Assembly (NCBI GenBank): GCA_016214845.1 | Contig: JACRMS010000006.1 | Coordinates: 1 to 40,308 of the forward strand | Direction: 5' to 3' | Source: Nitrospirota bacterium | Lineage (GTDB): Bacteria > Nitrospirota > Thermodesulfovibrionia > UBA6902 | Length of the DNA: 40,308 nucleotides | In this document: positions 25,921 through 35,504 of the stretch, in pieces | Layout of the letters: every line of letters begins with the position of its first letter | Position numbering within the stretch: the first letter of the stretch is position 1 | Program-made: the position numbers and the translations under genes | Notes under the pieces: model-generated | Databases searched by the model: none | The model's input: the letters and a program-made list of their open reading frames with translations, nothing else | What the model was told of the DNA's origin: nothing

Positions 25921-26808
25921 ATGAAAAAACTATTATTTATTGATAGCAATATATATTTAGATTTTTATCGCGTAAAAACCGAAATCGGTCTTTCTTTGAT
26001 AAGTCATATAGATTCGATTAGAGATAATATTATAATAACCTCGCAAGTTGAGATGGAGTTCAAGAAGAATCGTCAACCAATAATTTTAGATACGATTAAC
26101 TATCTTAAAGCTCCAGAGCAGATAGCTCGACCAGGAATACTATCAGAAGACAAGTCATTAAAAGCACTTCAAGCAGATATTAAGAGTGCACAAACTAGAA
26201 TAAAAAATCTTAAATTAAGATTGCAGAGAATACTGCAGGATCCTACTAAGCACGATCCTGTTTACAAGGTTGCTCAAAGAATATTTATGAAAGATGATGA
26301 CCTAAACCTTAAACGAGATAAAAAAGAAAGAAAGTTGATTAGGCCAAAAGCGTTAAGGCGTTTTCTTGCTGGCTATCCACCACGCAAGAAAAATGATACA
26401 ACCATTGGTGACGCTTTCAATTGGGAGTGGATTATTTATATCGCATCACAAAAGAAAGCCAATGTTTTAATAGCATCAAGAGATACAGATTATGGCGTAA
26501 CTTTTGGCGATAAAACATTTATTAATGATTGGCTTCTTCAGGAATTCAGAGACAGAGTTAGCAGGAAATGCAAGGTTGAACTTTATAGCAAGCTCTCAGA
26601 TTGTTTAAAAACATTTAAAGTTAAAGTTACTAGTGAAGAAATAAAAGAGGAAGATGATCTAATAACTAAGAGAAACAAACAATTAAAGGACCTTCCTGAT
26701 GATTGGAATGAAATACTTGCCTTACGAGAAGCTATAAGACAACTTAAAGAACAATTAAGAGGACTCAAAGGACCAAGTAATAACCCAAATGATTCAGACG
26801 ACGCCTAA
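25921..26808 (+). CDS. PIN-domain (DUF4935-like) putative RNase
   Basis: A 295-residue protein with a PIN-like nuclease domain. LLFIDSNIYLDFYR at the start carries the first catalytic Asp; SQVEMEFKKNR supplies a Glu; TTIGDAFNWEWII and ASRDTDYGVTFGDKTFINDWL supply the later acidic residues. A charged coiled region (about 75-130) and a polar, Asp/Asn-rich C-terminus surround it. Such proteins are probable RNases, found in toxin-like or defence settings. The gene is much more AT-rich than its neighbours, has no antitoxin-like partner beside it and no clear ribosome binding site, so recent acquisition is likely. Confidence 0.75.
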   Translation: MKKLLFIDSNIYLDFYRVKTEIGLSLISHIDSIRDNIIITSQVEMEFKKNRQPIILDTINYLKAPEQIARPGILSEDKSLKALQADIKSAQTRIKNLKLRLQRILQDPTKHDPVYKVAQRIFMKDDDLNLKRDKKERKLIRPKALRRFLAGYPPRKKNDTTIGDAFNWEWIIYIASQKKANVLIASRDTDYGVTFGDKTFINDWLLQEFRDRVSRKCKVELYSKLSDCLKTFKVKVTSEEIKEEDDLITKRNKQLKDLPDDWNEILALREAIRQLKEQLRGLKGPSNNPNDSDDA

Positions 26809-26925
26809 CCATTGTGCAATAGTGCATAAGTTTAGAAGAGTGTACTGAGCGATTCCGGACAAGCCGGAAAGACATCTTTAAAGAACATGACTACCACAAG
26901 CTTTGTAAACTGGATGCAGATTATT

Positions 26926-26953
26926 CGTGTTAATTCGTGTACATTCGTGGCAA
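26926..26953. repeat. Degenerate 10-base tandem repeat
   Basis: Three units starting ATTCGTG, spaced by about 10 bases, in the gap before the methyltransferase gene. It belongs to the same class of low-complexity insertions as the heptamer arrays but has a different period. Confidence 0.5.
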
Positions 26954-26977
26954 ATTTCATATTTAGGATAATCCCCA

Positions 26978-27541
26978 ATGCATGACCATCCTATTGCAGC
27001 AGGCAAGAGCAGTTTTGATCTTGTGGACCAGAAGAAGGTTTTTGCTGAACTTGATCTGAAGAAGGACACCGCGATGCTTGATGTCGCCTGCGGTGTCGGC
27101 AGGTATTCTATTGCGGCCTCTGAGATCATCGGCAGGGAAGGCGTGATATATGCCGTAGACCTTTGGGAAGATGGGATCAATTCATTGAAGCAGAGTATCG
27201 CGGAAAAAGGCATTAAGAATATCAAACCGGTCCTCAGCGATGTGAGCAAACATATTCCCGTTGCAGACAAGAGCATTGATATCGTATTGATGGCAACTGT
27301 GCTTCATGACCTGATCGAAGTAAATGTTCATGACGGGACATTGAGGGAAGCCGCAAGGGTATTGAAGCCGGGAGGAAGGCTTGTGATCATAGAATTCAAA
27401 AAGATCGAAGGTCCGCCCGGGCCGCCTGCCGCTATCAGGCTTTCGCCTGAAGAATTGGAGAAGGTCGTTTCACCCTACGGGTTTAAACAGGAAAAGGTTG
27501 TTGATGCCGGGCCGCATAATTATCTAAGCGTCTTCTCATGA
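26978..27541 (+). CDS. UbiE-like class I methyltransferase
   Basis: A 187-residue SAM-dependent methyltransferase. MLDVACGVGRYSIAASE is motif I, IYAVDLWEDGINSLKQ motif II, and AARVLKPGGRLVIIEFKK the post-core strand, as in UbiE and arsenite methyltransferases. It lacks the cysteines of the arsenite enzymes and is shorter than UbiE, so the substrate is open. It is unrelated beyond the fold to the methyltransferase at 25062. A degenerate 10-base repeat containing ATTCGTG (about 26926-26953) lies just upstream. Confidence 0.78.
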   Translation: MHDHPIAAGKSSFDLVDQKKVFAELDLKKDTAMLDVACGVGRYSIAASEIIGREGVIYAVDLWEDGINSLKQSIAEKGIKNIKPVLSDVSKHIPVADKSIDIVLMATVLHDLIEVNVHDGTLREAARVLKPGGRLVIIEFKKIEGPPGPPAAIRLSPEELEKVVSPYGFKQEKVVDAGPHNYLSVFS

Positions 27542-27605
27542 AAACCCTATGAACGCAGCAAATGCATTCTTGTTTAAACAGGCAAGGTATGATATTTTAT
27601 AGCCT

Positions 27606-27905
27606 ATGGCCAAGGTGAAGGAAACCCCGTTTGTCTGTCATATCTTTGTCTGCACACATGACCGCGGCGAAGGAGAAAAATCGTGCGGCGGGAATGACAG
27701 CAAGCTCGTCAGAAAACTTTTAAAGGAAGAGGCCGCCGTCAGGGGCTGGAAGAAACAGGTCAGGGTCTCGCAGAGCGGTTGTTTAGGGCCATGCGAAGAA
27801 GGCCCAAATGTAATGATATACCCTCAGAAGATCTGGTTCTCAGGGGTCTCGGCCAATGACGTTAAGCAGATCATCTCTGCGGTTGAAGAGATCATAAAGA
27901 AATAG
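27606..27905 (+). CDS. Thioredoxin-like [2Fe-2S] ferredoxin
   Basis: A 99-residue protein of the thioredoxin-fold ferredoxin family. HIFVCTHDRG...SCGG gives the first cysteines, and SQSGCLGPCEEGPNVMIYP the second pair, the usual arrangement for one [2Fe-2S] cluster. These proteins occur alone or as subunits of hydrogenases and NADH dehydrogenase. It is a few bases from other small genes and upstream of the cobalamin cluster, where such ferredoxins are sometimes found. No ribosome binding site is clear. Confidence 0.85.
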   Translation: MAKVKETPFVCHIFVCTHDRGEGEKSCGGNDSKLVRKLLKEEAAVRGWKKQVRVSQSGCLGPCEEGPNVMIYPQKIWFSGVSANDVKQIISAVEEIIKK

Positions 27906-27942
27906 TGACACTGGATTCCGGCTTAAGGCTGACGGAATGACG
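27905..27942. repeat. REP-like hairpin
   Basis: GATTCCGGC...GACGGAATGAC forms an imperfect hairpin ending in ATGAC, matching the inner structure of the MITE-like elements and the palindrome at 39464. Confidence 0.45.
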
Positions 27943-27985
27943 AATAGATAAATTGAATTCATGAAAAGACACATAGGAGAAATAA

Positions 27986-28387
27986 ATGAAGGTTGAACTT
28001 TTTGTGCTTTGCGATGCTGCCACGGATTATCACGGCAAGCTGAATATACTGGGTACTTTTGATGCGATCTGGACCAGGCAGATCCCCGCAGTGCATCCGC
28101 AGTGCGCGGTAGCATTGAGGCTGAGGTTTACGAAAATAGAAGAAGGCGCGCATAAGGTCAGGATCAATATCGTTGATGAAGACGGTAAGGCGGTCATCCC
28201 TCCTCTTGACGCCGGGGTGAATATTCAGTTCAGGGAGGCGCTTACCTCAATGTCGGCAAATATGATTTTAAATCTGCAGGGACTTAAATTCCCGAAGTAC
28301 GGCGAATACTCCATAGACCTTGCTGTTGACGGCAGGCAGGAGGCATCGCTTCCGATATATGTGCAGCCTGTGCCCGCCCAAGCCTGA
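27986..28387 (+). CDS. DUF6941-like conserved hypothetical protein
   Basis: A 133-residue soluble protein of a small conserved family (DUF6941 is my best match, from memory). ELFVLCDAATDYHGKLNILGTFD at the start and the alternating strands ending in YSIDLAVDGRQEASLPIYVQ suggest a beta-sandwich. No catalytic motif is visible. AGGAGA precedes the ATG. It is convergent with the BPL_N-like gene. Confidence 0.65.
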   Translation: MKVELFVLCDAATDYHGKLNILGTFDAIWTRQIPAVHPQCAVALRLRFTKIEEGAHKVRINIVDEDGKAVIPPLDAGVNIQFREALTSMSANMILNLQGLKFPKYGEYSIDLAVDGRQEASLPIYVQPVPAQA

Positions 28388-28421
28388 GGGTGGTGTGTGC
28401 AGATAGAGCTTTTGAAGGCGT

Positions 28422-29777
28422 CTATGCCTGCTGTTTGGATGAGCTTGGCAATAATGTGTATAAAAGTTTGTCCACTTCGTCTATAAGTTCTTTGAACATC
28501 CCTCCGTGGCTCTTGGATCCGGAGAATAGTTCTGCCCTGATCTTCTGGACCTCCGGGTCATCACATCTTTCGTAAGAGATAGGACCTTTCTGCAAGGCAT
28601 GACGTTCAAGGATGAGAAGCCGTTTTGCCTTTTCCACGAAAGGAATCAGCAATTGTTTAACGTGTGTAATATTCTGCGTAGGGGCGATTCGCGAATCGCC
28701 CCTACAAATGATTTCCTCAATCTCTTTCATCATCATATACAACGTGCAATACTCAAGTCCCCTGACGCCGCGCCTCCATTGAAGCAGCATGGGATTTCTC
28801 CAGAACCAGAGAAAGTTCCTCTCCCCGAGAGAGATTAAATCAGAACAAAGAGCAAAGATGTCAGAGCACAGACTACACTTATCTATCTTCTGTTTTATAT
28901 CTGTGTTCTGTGTTCTGTATTCTGTATTCTGTCCTTCAAGGTACGCCCATAAATTTCTCAGCACCTGCTGCCCGTCTACATCTCCCGGCGTATCAAAGTG
29001 GATGAGCGATAAAATCACCTTCCCTTTTCCATAACTGCTTTCAACAACGGCTGGCTCATTGAGCAATCTCTTGGGGTCGAGATTTATCCGGTAGACCTTT
29101 TCAAGTTCCTGCCAGTTTTGATTAGCTTCAACATCTCCGACATTCAGGTCTGAACTAAATGCGTCAGGCAAGGCATTACCGTATGAAGCGAGTATTTTTA
29201 TGGAATCATTGTCAACTACAAATTGCGAGGGCCACCAGGCGTGAAAAACAGGGATTAGGGGTTGGGAATTAGGGGTTAGTTTTTTACTGACTGCTGATCG
29301 CTGACTGCTGAGTGCTGTCGTTATCCCATTCCATATCGGGTGTTCATTTGTATTTATACTGATCCTTCCGCTGAAGCTTGGGACTCTCTCTCTTGTTGGT
29401 TTGCGTTTGATATTTAAAAGCCCGATGCCGTCAAGTGTGGCAAGGCCCGCGCCGCCGCAGAAGCCGAGATAGTTTCCTCCATCGTTTACAAATTTTTTTA
29501 TCTCGCTGACACCGGTGTCTCTGAGGGATTTTAATTTATTCGAGGCCCATCCCCCGGGGACAAATAGCATTTTATAGTTTTCGAGCTTGCCGTTCTTTAT
29601 ATCTTCCGACCGGACAAGTTCAAATGGCAGGTCCGCGGAGATCAGGGCCTTATACGCCATCAACCCCCAGAGAAAGGATTCATCCCAGAGAAAGGCGACA
29701 ATTGGGGATTGGGGATTGGGGGTCAGGGGTTGGATTAATTTTGAATTTTGAATTTTAAATTTCGAATTTTTTCTCAT
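28422..29777 (-). CDS. BPL_N / glutamine amidotransferase-like protein with repeat insertions
   Basis: A protein of about 451 residues resembling the N-terminal domain of biotin-protein ligases, a class I amidotransferase-like fold. PIVAFLWDESFLWG (about 27-40), LFVPGGWASNKL and YLGFCGGAGLATL with the nucleophile-elbow Cys support this. I prefer the ATG at 29777 over the frame start at 29813. Residues about 3-26 are encoded by two heptamer arrays, and more arrays lie near residues 154-176 and 282-293; a 28-bp palindrome encodes about 358-367. The C-terminal region (after 285) looks unlike any domain and may be partly junk. The frame overlaps the end of the cbiG-cbiH gene. A role in cobalamin or cobalt metabolism is only inferred from position. 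Confidence 0.7.
   Translation of the reverse strand: MRKNSKFKIQNSKLIQPLTPNPQSPIVAFLWDESFLWGLMAYKALISADLPFELVRSEDIKNGKLENYKMLFVPGGWASNKLKSLRDTGVSEIKKFVNDGGNYLGFCGGAGLATLDGIGLLNIKRKPTRERVPSFSGRISINTNEHPIWNGITTALSSQRSAVSKKLTPNSQPLIPVFHAWWPSQFVVDNDSIKILASYGNALPDAFSSDLNVGDVEANQNWQELEKVYRINLDPKRLLNEPAVVESSYGKGKVILSLIHFDTPGDVDGQQVLRNLWAYLEGQNTEYRTQNTDIKQKIDKCSLCSDIFALCSDLISLGERNFLWFWRNPMLLQWRRGVRGLEYCTLYMMMKEIEEIICRGDSRIAPTQNITHVKQLLIPFVEKAKRLLILERHALQKGPISYERCDDPEVQKIRAELFSGSKSHGGMFKELIDEVDKLLYTLLPSSSKQQA
28678..28705. repeat. 28-bp perfect palindrome inside a coding region
   Basis: GTAGGGGCGATTCG and its exact inverse complement meet without a spacer. It belongs to the same family as the palindromes at 1458, 23412 and about 39432. 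Within the gene it encodes CRGDSRIAPT on the minus strand. Confidence 0.8.
28900..28934. repeat. Heptanucleotide array in the BPL_N-like gene
   Basis: Five units: TCTGTGT, TCTGTGT, TCTGTAT, TCTGTAT, TCTGTCC. Translated on the minus strand within GQNTEYRTQNTD. Confidence 0.8.
29251..29317. repeat. Two adjacent heptamer arrays in the BPL_N-like gene
   Basis: First array at 29251-29278: GGGATTA, GGGGTTG, GGAATTA, GGGGTTA. Second at 29286-29317: ACTGACT, GCTGATC, GCTGACT, GCTGAGT, GCTG. Two unrelated motifs with the same period sit seven bases apart. Confidence 0.78.
29701..29770. repeat. Two heptamer arrays at the cbiG-cbiH / BPL_N junction
   Basis: ATTGGGG repeated three times plus GTCAGGG at 29701-29733; GAATTTT, GAATTTT, AAATTTC, GAATTTT at 29743-29770. 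The second array contains the stop codon of the cbiG-cbiH gene and the first codons of the next gene, so both protein ends are set by repeat sequence. Confidence 0.8.
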
Positions 29778-31629
29778 ACCCTCTTGGCGTAATAATCCGG
29801 TTGTTCCAGACAAATGTTTTTGAATTGCCGATTATCACGGTTGTCTGCATATCAATGTCGTGGCCGAGCATATTTTGCAGGTCCGTGATTACGATCTCCT
29901 CATTCTCTCTCATCGCGCCTTTAACTATTCCAACAGGGGTTTCAGGACTTCTGTGTTTCAGGATTATCTCCTGCGCCCTGTTGATGTGTTCCTGCCTTCC
30001 TTTGCTCTTTGGATTATAAAGCGCGATAACAAAATCAGCCGCTGCCGCCGCCTCAAGCCGCTTCTCAATAACCTCCCAGGGGGTCAATCTGTCTGAAAGA
30101 CTTATTGAAGCGAAGTCGTGCATGAGAGGAGCGCCGAGCCGCGCGGCACAGGCGTTCAACGCGGATATGCCGGGAATGACTTCAACAGATAGTGACGAGT
30201 GGCTACCGGATATTGAACCTTGAATTTTTAATTGTGAATCTTCTGTCTGTGCTCTGTGCTCTGTGTTCTGTGTTCTGAGGATTTCAAACACCAGCCCGGC
30301 CATTGCGTAAATGCCGGGGTCGCCGCCGCTGATGACGGCAACGGTTTTCCCCTGCAATGCCAATTCAACAGCCTTTTTGCATCTGTCCACTTCCTTTGTC
30401 ATACCGGTAGAAACGACTTTTTTGCCTTTGATCAACTCAGGGACCAGGTCAAGGTATGTTCCATAACCGACGATAACGTCCGATTGGCTTATCGCTTCCT
30501 GCGCGCGCGGGGTAATGTGCTCGATATTCCCAGGGCCGGTTCCGACGATGAAAAGCTTAGGGGTTGGGGGTTGGGGGTTGGGGGTTGGGACTTCAGCTAC
30601 CGCAACTGTCACATTACCGGTCTTCTGTTTTGGTACAAGCAATGTATCGGCTCCTGATGAAAGGAGCGCGGCAGGCTCTGCGACAGCCAGTGCGCCGGTT
30701 GCAGCCTCAACGGTTTTTGATTGTGCAAGATCAAGCGCTGATACAGCACTGTTCAAGTCTTCTTTTGAGAAGAATTGAATATCCAGCTTGTTTTCACCGG
30801 CGAAGTCCGCTAAGCCCTTCTCATTTTTTTTAATGTCAATCGTGGCGAGATTTCTTATTGAATGGAAAGACAGCTTTTTCTTCAGCAGAACTTTCTTTAT
30901 TGCACTCTCAATCTCTGCCGCAGAAGTCCCGCGATTGCAGCCGATGCCTGCGACAAGCGTCTTGGGCCGCAGGAAAAGCGCATTCGATCTCGCAAGCTTA
31001 TGAGAAATGATCAATTCGGCATCCTTTGCTGAATCAACAGTAGTGAATTCATCCGGCATCTCTATCGTATGGGCTGACCAGACCCTGATCTTCCTGCCGT
31101 TAACGATCTTTGAACTGAGCTTCTTTAGTTTTTCGAAATCCTCTATGTAAAGATCATTCTCTTTAGCCCACAGGTCAAGTGAAACCTTCCCCTGCACATC
31201 AGACGCGGTCGTTATGACTGCCGCACCCTTGAGAAAATCTGCGATCTCTTTTACAAGCTTGTTTGCCCCGCCGAGATGACCGCTTAAGAGGCTGACGGCA
31301 TATCTGCCTTTTTCATCAAGGACAACAACTGCGGGATCGGTCTTTTTATCTTTTATCAAAGGGGCGATGCTCCTAACGACAATACCCGAAGCCATAATGA
31401 AGATGAGCGCATTATTTTTCTCCCAGATATTGGATACGGCATCTGCCTTAAATTTTAAAACCCGCGCATCAGGATAAAGTTTCCTGATCTCCTGAGCAAG
31501 CGTATGGCCGTTGTCTGTGATATATAGAATTGCAATAACCCCCCTTTGCCCCCCCTTATTTAAGGGGGGGATGGGGGGGTTACTTCTGACTTCTGACTTC
31601 TGACTTCTTTTCTTACTTCCTGTACTCAT
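29755..31629 (-). CDS. cbiGH: CbiG - CbiH (CobJ) fusion, cobalamin biosynthesis
   Basis: A 624-residue fusion. Residues about 30-330 are CbiG (cobalt-precorrin 5A hydrolase: FIMASGIVVRSIAPL, LLSGHLGGAN, and the C-terminal domain with LVAGIGCNRGTSAAEIE). Residues about 360-620 are CbiH/CobJ, the C17-methyltransferase that contracts the ring (FIVGTGPGNIEHITPRA, ISGGDPGIYAMAGL, VIPGISALNACAARLGAP, IALYNPKSKGR). Repeat sequence supplies residues 7-31 at the N-terminus, the linker (347-357, PTPNPQPPTP) and an internal loop of CbiH (about 451-463). The start overlaps cbiF by 17 bases. Gene order points to the anaerobic, early-cobalt pathway. Confidence 0.92.
   Translation of the reverse strand: MSTGSKKRSQKSEVRSNPPIPPLNKGGQRGVIAILYITDNGHTLAQEIRKLYPDARVLKFKADAVSNIWEKNNALIFIMASGIVVRSIAPLIKDKKTDPAVVVLDEKGRYAVSLLSGHLGGANKLVKEIADFLKGAAVITTASDVQGKVSLDLWAKENDLYIEDFEKLKKLSSKIVNGRKIRVWSAHTIEMPDEFTTVDSAKDAELIISHKLARSNALFLRPKTLVAGIGCNRGTSAAEIESAIKKVLLKKKLSFHSIRNLATIDIKKNEKGLADFAGENKLDIQFFSKEDLNSAVSALDLAQSKTVEAATGALAVAEPAALLSSGADTLLVPKQKTGNVTVAVAEVPTPNPQPPTPKLFIVGTGPGNIEHITPRAQEAISQSDVIVGYGTYLDLVPELIKGKKVVSTGMTKEVDRCKKAVELALQGKTVAVISGGDPGIYAMAGLVFEILRTQNTEHRAQTEDSQLKIQGSISGSHSSLSVEVIPGISALNACAARLGAPLMHDFASISLSDRLTPWEVIEKRLEAAAAADFVIALYNPKSKGRQEHINRAQEIILKHRSPETPVGIVKGAMRENEEIVITDLQNMLGHDIDMQTTVIIGNSKTFVWNNRIITPRGYEKKFEI
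30241..30278. repeat. Heptamer array in the CbiH domain
   Basis: TCTGTCT followed by GCTCTGT, GCTCTGT, GTTCTGT, GTTCTGA (30251-30278). It encodes RTQNTEHRAQTED on the minus strand, in a loop before the conserved VIPGISAL motif. Confidence 0.8.
30559..30589. repeat. Heptamer array forming the CbiG-CbiH linker
   Basis: AGGGGTT followed by three GGGGGTT units and a partial. On the minus strand it gives a proline-rich linker between the two enzyme domains. Confidence 0.8.
31536..31609. repeat. Poly-C/G palindrome plus heptamer array at the cbiG start
   Basis: An imperfect palindrome (CCCCCCCTTATTTAAGGGGGGG core, given here by its arms CCCCCCTT and AAGGGGGG) at about 31536-31580 adjoins ACTTCTG repeated three times plus ACTTCTT at 31582-31609. 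Together they encode about 25 extra residues at the CbiG N-terminus. Confidence 0.75.
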
Positions 31630-32377
31630 GCTTGAAATCCTTGTGATAGAGTTTCGATTCTTTTTTCAGTTGTTCCTCAGACGCCCTGAGCGCGTCACCC
31701 ACGTAAATTAATGCGGTCTTTTTTATGCCTGCTTCGTTAACAATGTCAACAATATTTCTCAGTGTTCCCCGGAAAACCCTCTGCTCAGGCCAGGATGCTT
31801 TTTCAATTATTGCAACCGACGTGTCTTCAGAATAACCCTGAAGTAATTCATCTCTCACTTTTTCAATCATACCGACGCTTAAAAATATCACCATTGAAGC
31901 GCCGTGTTTTGCAAGCTCCCCGATCCTTTCTTTCTCAGGCACAGGGGTCCTTCCCTCAATGCGCGTGAAGATCACTGTCTGGCTTATCTCAGGAATGGTC
32001 AGCTCCTGCCTTAGCGCTGCCGCGCCTGCCGAGGCGGAGGAAACGCCGGGGATGACTTCGTAGGGGATATTCAACGCACGCAGTTTTTCTATTTGTTCTG
32101 ATATCGCGCTGTAGAAGGCGGGGTCGCCTGTGTGGAGCCTGACAACGAGTTTTCCGTTATCGAAGGATTTTTTAATTAGAGCTATTATGTTATCAAGCGT
32201 CATGCCGGATGAATCATGTATCTCCGCCTTGATCCCGTCAAGCAATACGCGATTGACAAGACTTCCGGCGTAAATAACCACGTCAGCAGCGTCAATGAGC
32301 TTTTTCCCCTTGACGGTGATTAACTCCGGGTCACCGGGGCCCGCTCCGATAAAATAAATTTTATTTTGCATGGACAA
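31613..32377 (-). CDS. cbiF: Precorrin-4 / cobalt-precorrin-4 C11-methyltransferase
   Basis: A 254-residue SAM-dependent tetrapyrrole methyltransferase adding the methyl at C11. IYFIGAGPGDPELITVKG is the N-terminal signature, VVRLHTGDPAFYSAISEQ the second motif, and VIPGVSSASAGAAALRQELTIPE with TRIEGRTPVPEKE are typical of CbiF/CobM. The C-terminus (ASEEQLKKESKLYHKDFKHEYRK) is normal for the family. It overlaps both neighbours by 17 bases, showing tight translational coupling. It is the only methyltransferase here without a repeat array. Confidence 0.94.
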   Translation of the reverse strand: MSMQNKIYFIGAGPGDPELITVKGKKLIDAADVVIYAGSLVNRVLLDGIKAEIHDSSGMTLDNIIALIKKSFDNGKLVVRLHTGDPAFYSAISEQIEKLRALNIPYEVIPGVSSASAGAAALRQELTIPEISQTVIFTRIEGRTPVPEKERIGELAKHGASMVIFLSVGMIEKVRDELLQGYSEDTSVAIIEKASWPEQRVFRGTLRNIVDIVNEAGIKKTALIYVGDALRASEEQLKKESKLYHKDFKHEYRK

Positions 32378-33158
32378 CCTGAACCCTTTCAGATATGTAT
32401 TGCTGAAGTTTTTTTATTGCCATAAGTATTTCATCTGTCTGAGGCATTTTTCGCGCGATCCTGTTTATACAGTCACGCTCTTGCAGTAATCTGAATGTGG
32501 CCTGAAAGTGCAGATCATAGACCCACGAGAGTTTCATGAGCCTGAAATCATTCTGGTTTCTCGCTTTTGAATATGACGCTATTTTTCTTTCAAGTATACT
32601 TTGCAGCATGTCTTTAGAATACTCCGGCGTGTCCGGCATCCCGTGAGCTGTAGCTGATGCTTTTTCATCTTCCGGCGCTTCGTAGAATTCTATGAACACA
32701 CGCAGTATATCCAGTTTGTCAGCATCGCGTATCAGCTTCAGCATGAATATGGTTTTTTCATCCATTACGCTGGGGATCAATAGTACGCCGTGGAATCTCA
32801 CCGCGTTTATTATTAAAGCTTGTTCGTCCGCAGGAATGCGCTGCAGGACTCTTTCCCCGATCAGGGTCTTGGCCCCTAAACGTCCGTGGCTGACGGAAGC
32901 CGCGTCTTTGAAGGTCTTGTATTTTGCGTATTGCGGGAACCTTCCTATATCGTGGAACAGCGCGACGGTTTCCGCGAGGAGTTTTTCATTATCGCAGATA
33001 GACAAATCCTTTGTTATCTCAATAATGTTTTTGCAGACATTGTGAGTATGCGTTACTTTGAGCATGATATTTCTCTGGTCTTCTTCATTGGATGAATAAA
33101 AAGATTTCGTGTAAATAGAAAACCAGTTTTTAAAGTAAATCAGATCATCATGGGTCAT
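32361..33158 (-). CDS. HD-domain protein in the cobalamin operon
   Basis: A 265-residue HD-superfamily metal-dependent phosphohydrolase. HTHNVCKNIIEI gives the first His; VALFHDIGRFPQYAKYKTF is the HD pair; SHGRLGAKTL and IRDADKLDILRVFIEFY complete the conserved set. The substrate is unknown. It overlaps cbiF by 17 bases and cbiL by 4 bases (ATGA), so it is translated as part of the pathway operon. Possible roles, all inferred: nucleotide hydrolysis near cobamide assembly, or removal of a toxic by-product. Confidence 0.85.
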   Translation of the reverse strand: MTHDDLIYFKNWFSIYTKSFYSSNEEDQRNIMLKVTHTHNVCKNIIEITKDLSICDNEKLLAETVALFHDIGRFPQYAKYKTFKDAASVSHGRLGAKTLIGERVLQRIPADEQALIINAVRFHGVLLIPSVMDEKTIFMLKLIRDADKLDILRVFIEFYEAPEDEKASATAHGMPDTPEYSKDMLQSILERKIASYSKARNQNDFRLMKLSWVYDLHFQATFRLLQERDCINRIARKMPQTDEILMAIKKLQQYISERVQVVHAK

Positions 33159-33910
33159 TTTCTTATAATCACCATAGAGAAGTAATTCAAATCCTCCTGC
33201 CTGACATCTTTGATGTTCCTGAATATCTTTTCTTCATCCATGCCCGCCCGCACAATGTAAGCGGCTTTATCAAGCAAGTTCATATCCTGCAGCAGCCCCA
33301 CTATCTGAGCAAATACCTTATGGACCTTCATGAGCACAATTGTATCAAATGTTTCCAATGTTGATTTGAGATTGCCCATATAATTTGCAGGCAATATGGC
33401 GATCTTTTCATCACCGAGCCCTAAAGATATCTTTGCCCTTGCAGCGGACGCGGTTATGGAAGAGACCCCGGGGATTATCTCGATATTCAGATCAGGCTGC
33501 AGTTCAACGAGTTTGTCATATAAATAATAAAAGGTGCTGTAAATCGTCGGGTCGCCGAGAGTAATAAAGCCAACGTCGCTGCCATGTTTTAACTTGTCAG
33601 AAATAGTTTCAACTGTCGCATTCCACCTTGTATCAAGCCCGTCTTTTGTCTGTGTTCGGTGTTCTGTGTTCTGTGTTCTGTCTTCTGTTTTCTGTGTTCT
33701 GGTCTTAACCATCGGGAAATATGCTTCGATAATTTCCTTGCCGTCAAGGTTAACGATCTTTCTCACAATCGAAAGGGCGAGGCTGCTGCCCTCTTCCCTG
33801 CCCTTTGGAACACAGATCACCTTTGTATTTTTCAGCGCGTTTAATCCCTTGATCGTCAACAGCTCCGGGTCTCCGGGGCCAACGCCGATTACAGTAAGTT
33901 TACCTGGCAT
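33155..33910 (-). CDS. cbiL: Precorrin-2 / cobalt-factor II C20-methyltransferase
   Basis: A 251-residue SAM-dependent methyltransferase that adds the C20 methyl early in cobalamin synthesis. LTVIGVGPGDPELLTIKGL, FITLGDPTIYSTFYYL and IIPGVSSITASAARA are the family motifs. Residues about 70-88 (TRTQKTEDRTQNTEHRTQ) are encoded by an eight-unit heptamer array, placed between the EAYFPM segment and WNATVETISDKL, where other CbiL proteins have a short helix or loop. The frame remains open across it. Start codon is one base after the cbiET stop. Confidence 0.93.
   Translation of the reverse strand: MPGKLTVIGVGPGDPELLTIKGLNALKNTKVICVPKGREEGSSLALSIVRKIVNLDGKEIIEAYFPMVKTRTQKTEDRTQNTEHRTQTKDGLDTRWNATVETISDKLKHGSDVGFITLGDPTIYSTFYYLYDKLVELQPDLNIEIIPGVSSITASAARAKISLGLGDEKIAILPANYMGNLKSTLETFDTIVLMKVHKVFAQIVGLLQDMNLLDKAAYIVRAGMDEEKIFRNIKDVRQEDLNYFSMVIIRK
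33648..33703. repeat. Eight-unit heptamer array inside cbiL
   Basis: Units are variants of TTCTGTG (GTCTGTG, TTCGGTG, TTCTGTG, TTCTGTG, TTCTGTC, TTCTGTT, TTCTGTG, TTCTGGT). This is the longest single-motif array in the window at 56 bases. Confidence 0.85.
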
Positions 33911-33911
33911 T

Positions 33912-35303
<1,392 letters not shown>

Positions 35304-35504
35304 GAGCAGATATTATACCACCTTGCCGCTCGATTTCCATTTTCCTTGATTTTTCTTCACATTTTGCTATAAATTTAAGGTAAACCATAGTCAGATTTTT
35401 CCCATGAGGGTCCTGACGTCATCATTTATTAAGGTATGAAGAGATTGAAGCCATCCATTTTCAAGGAATGAAATAATTTAAAAATAAAGGGAAGGTAATA
35501 CTTC

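Noticed and set aside
33648-33703. Heptamer arrays as a CRISPR array
   Set aside because: Units are only 7 bases and contiguous, with no 20-40 base repeats or spacers and no cas genes.
35304-35504. Cobalamin riboswitch upstream of cbiET
   Set aside because: I could not find the conserved B12-box core on the minus strand.
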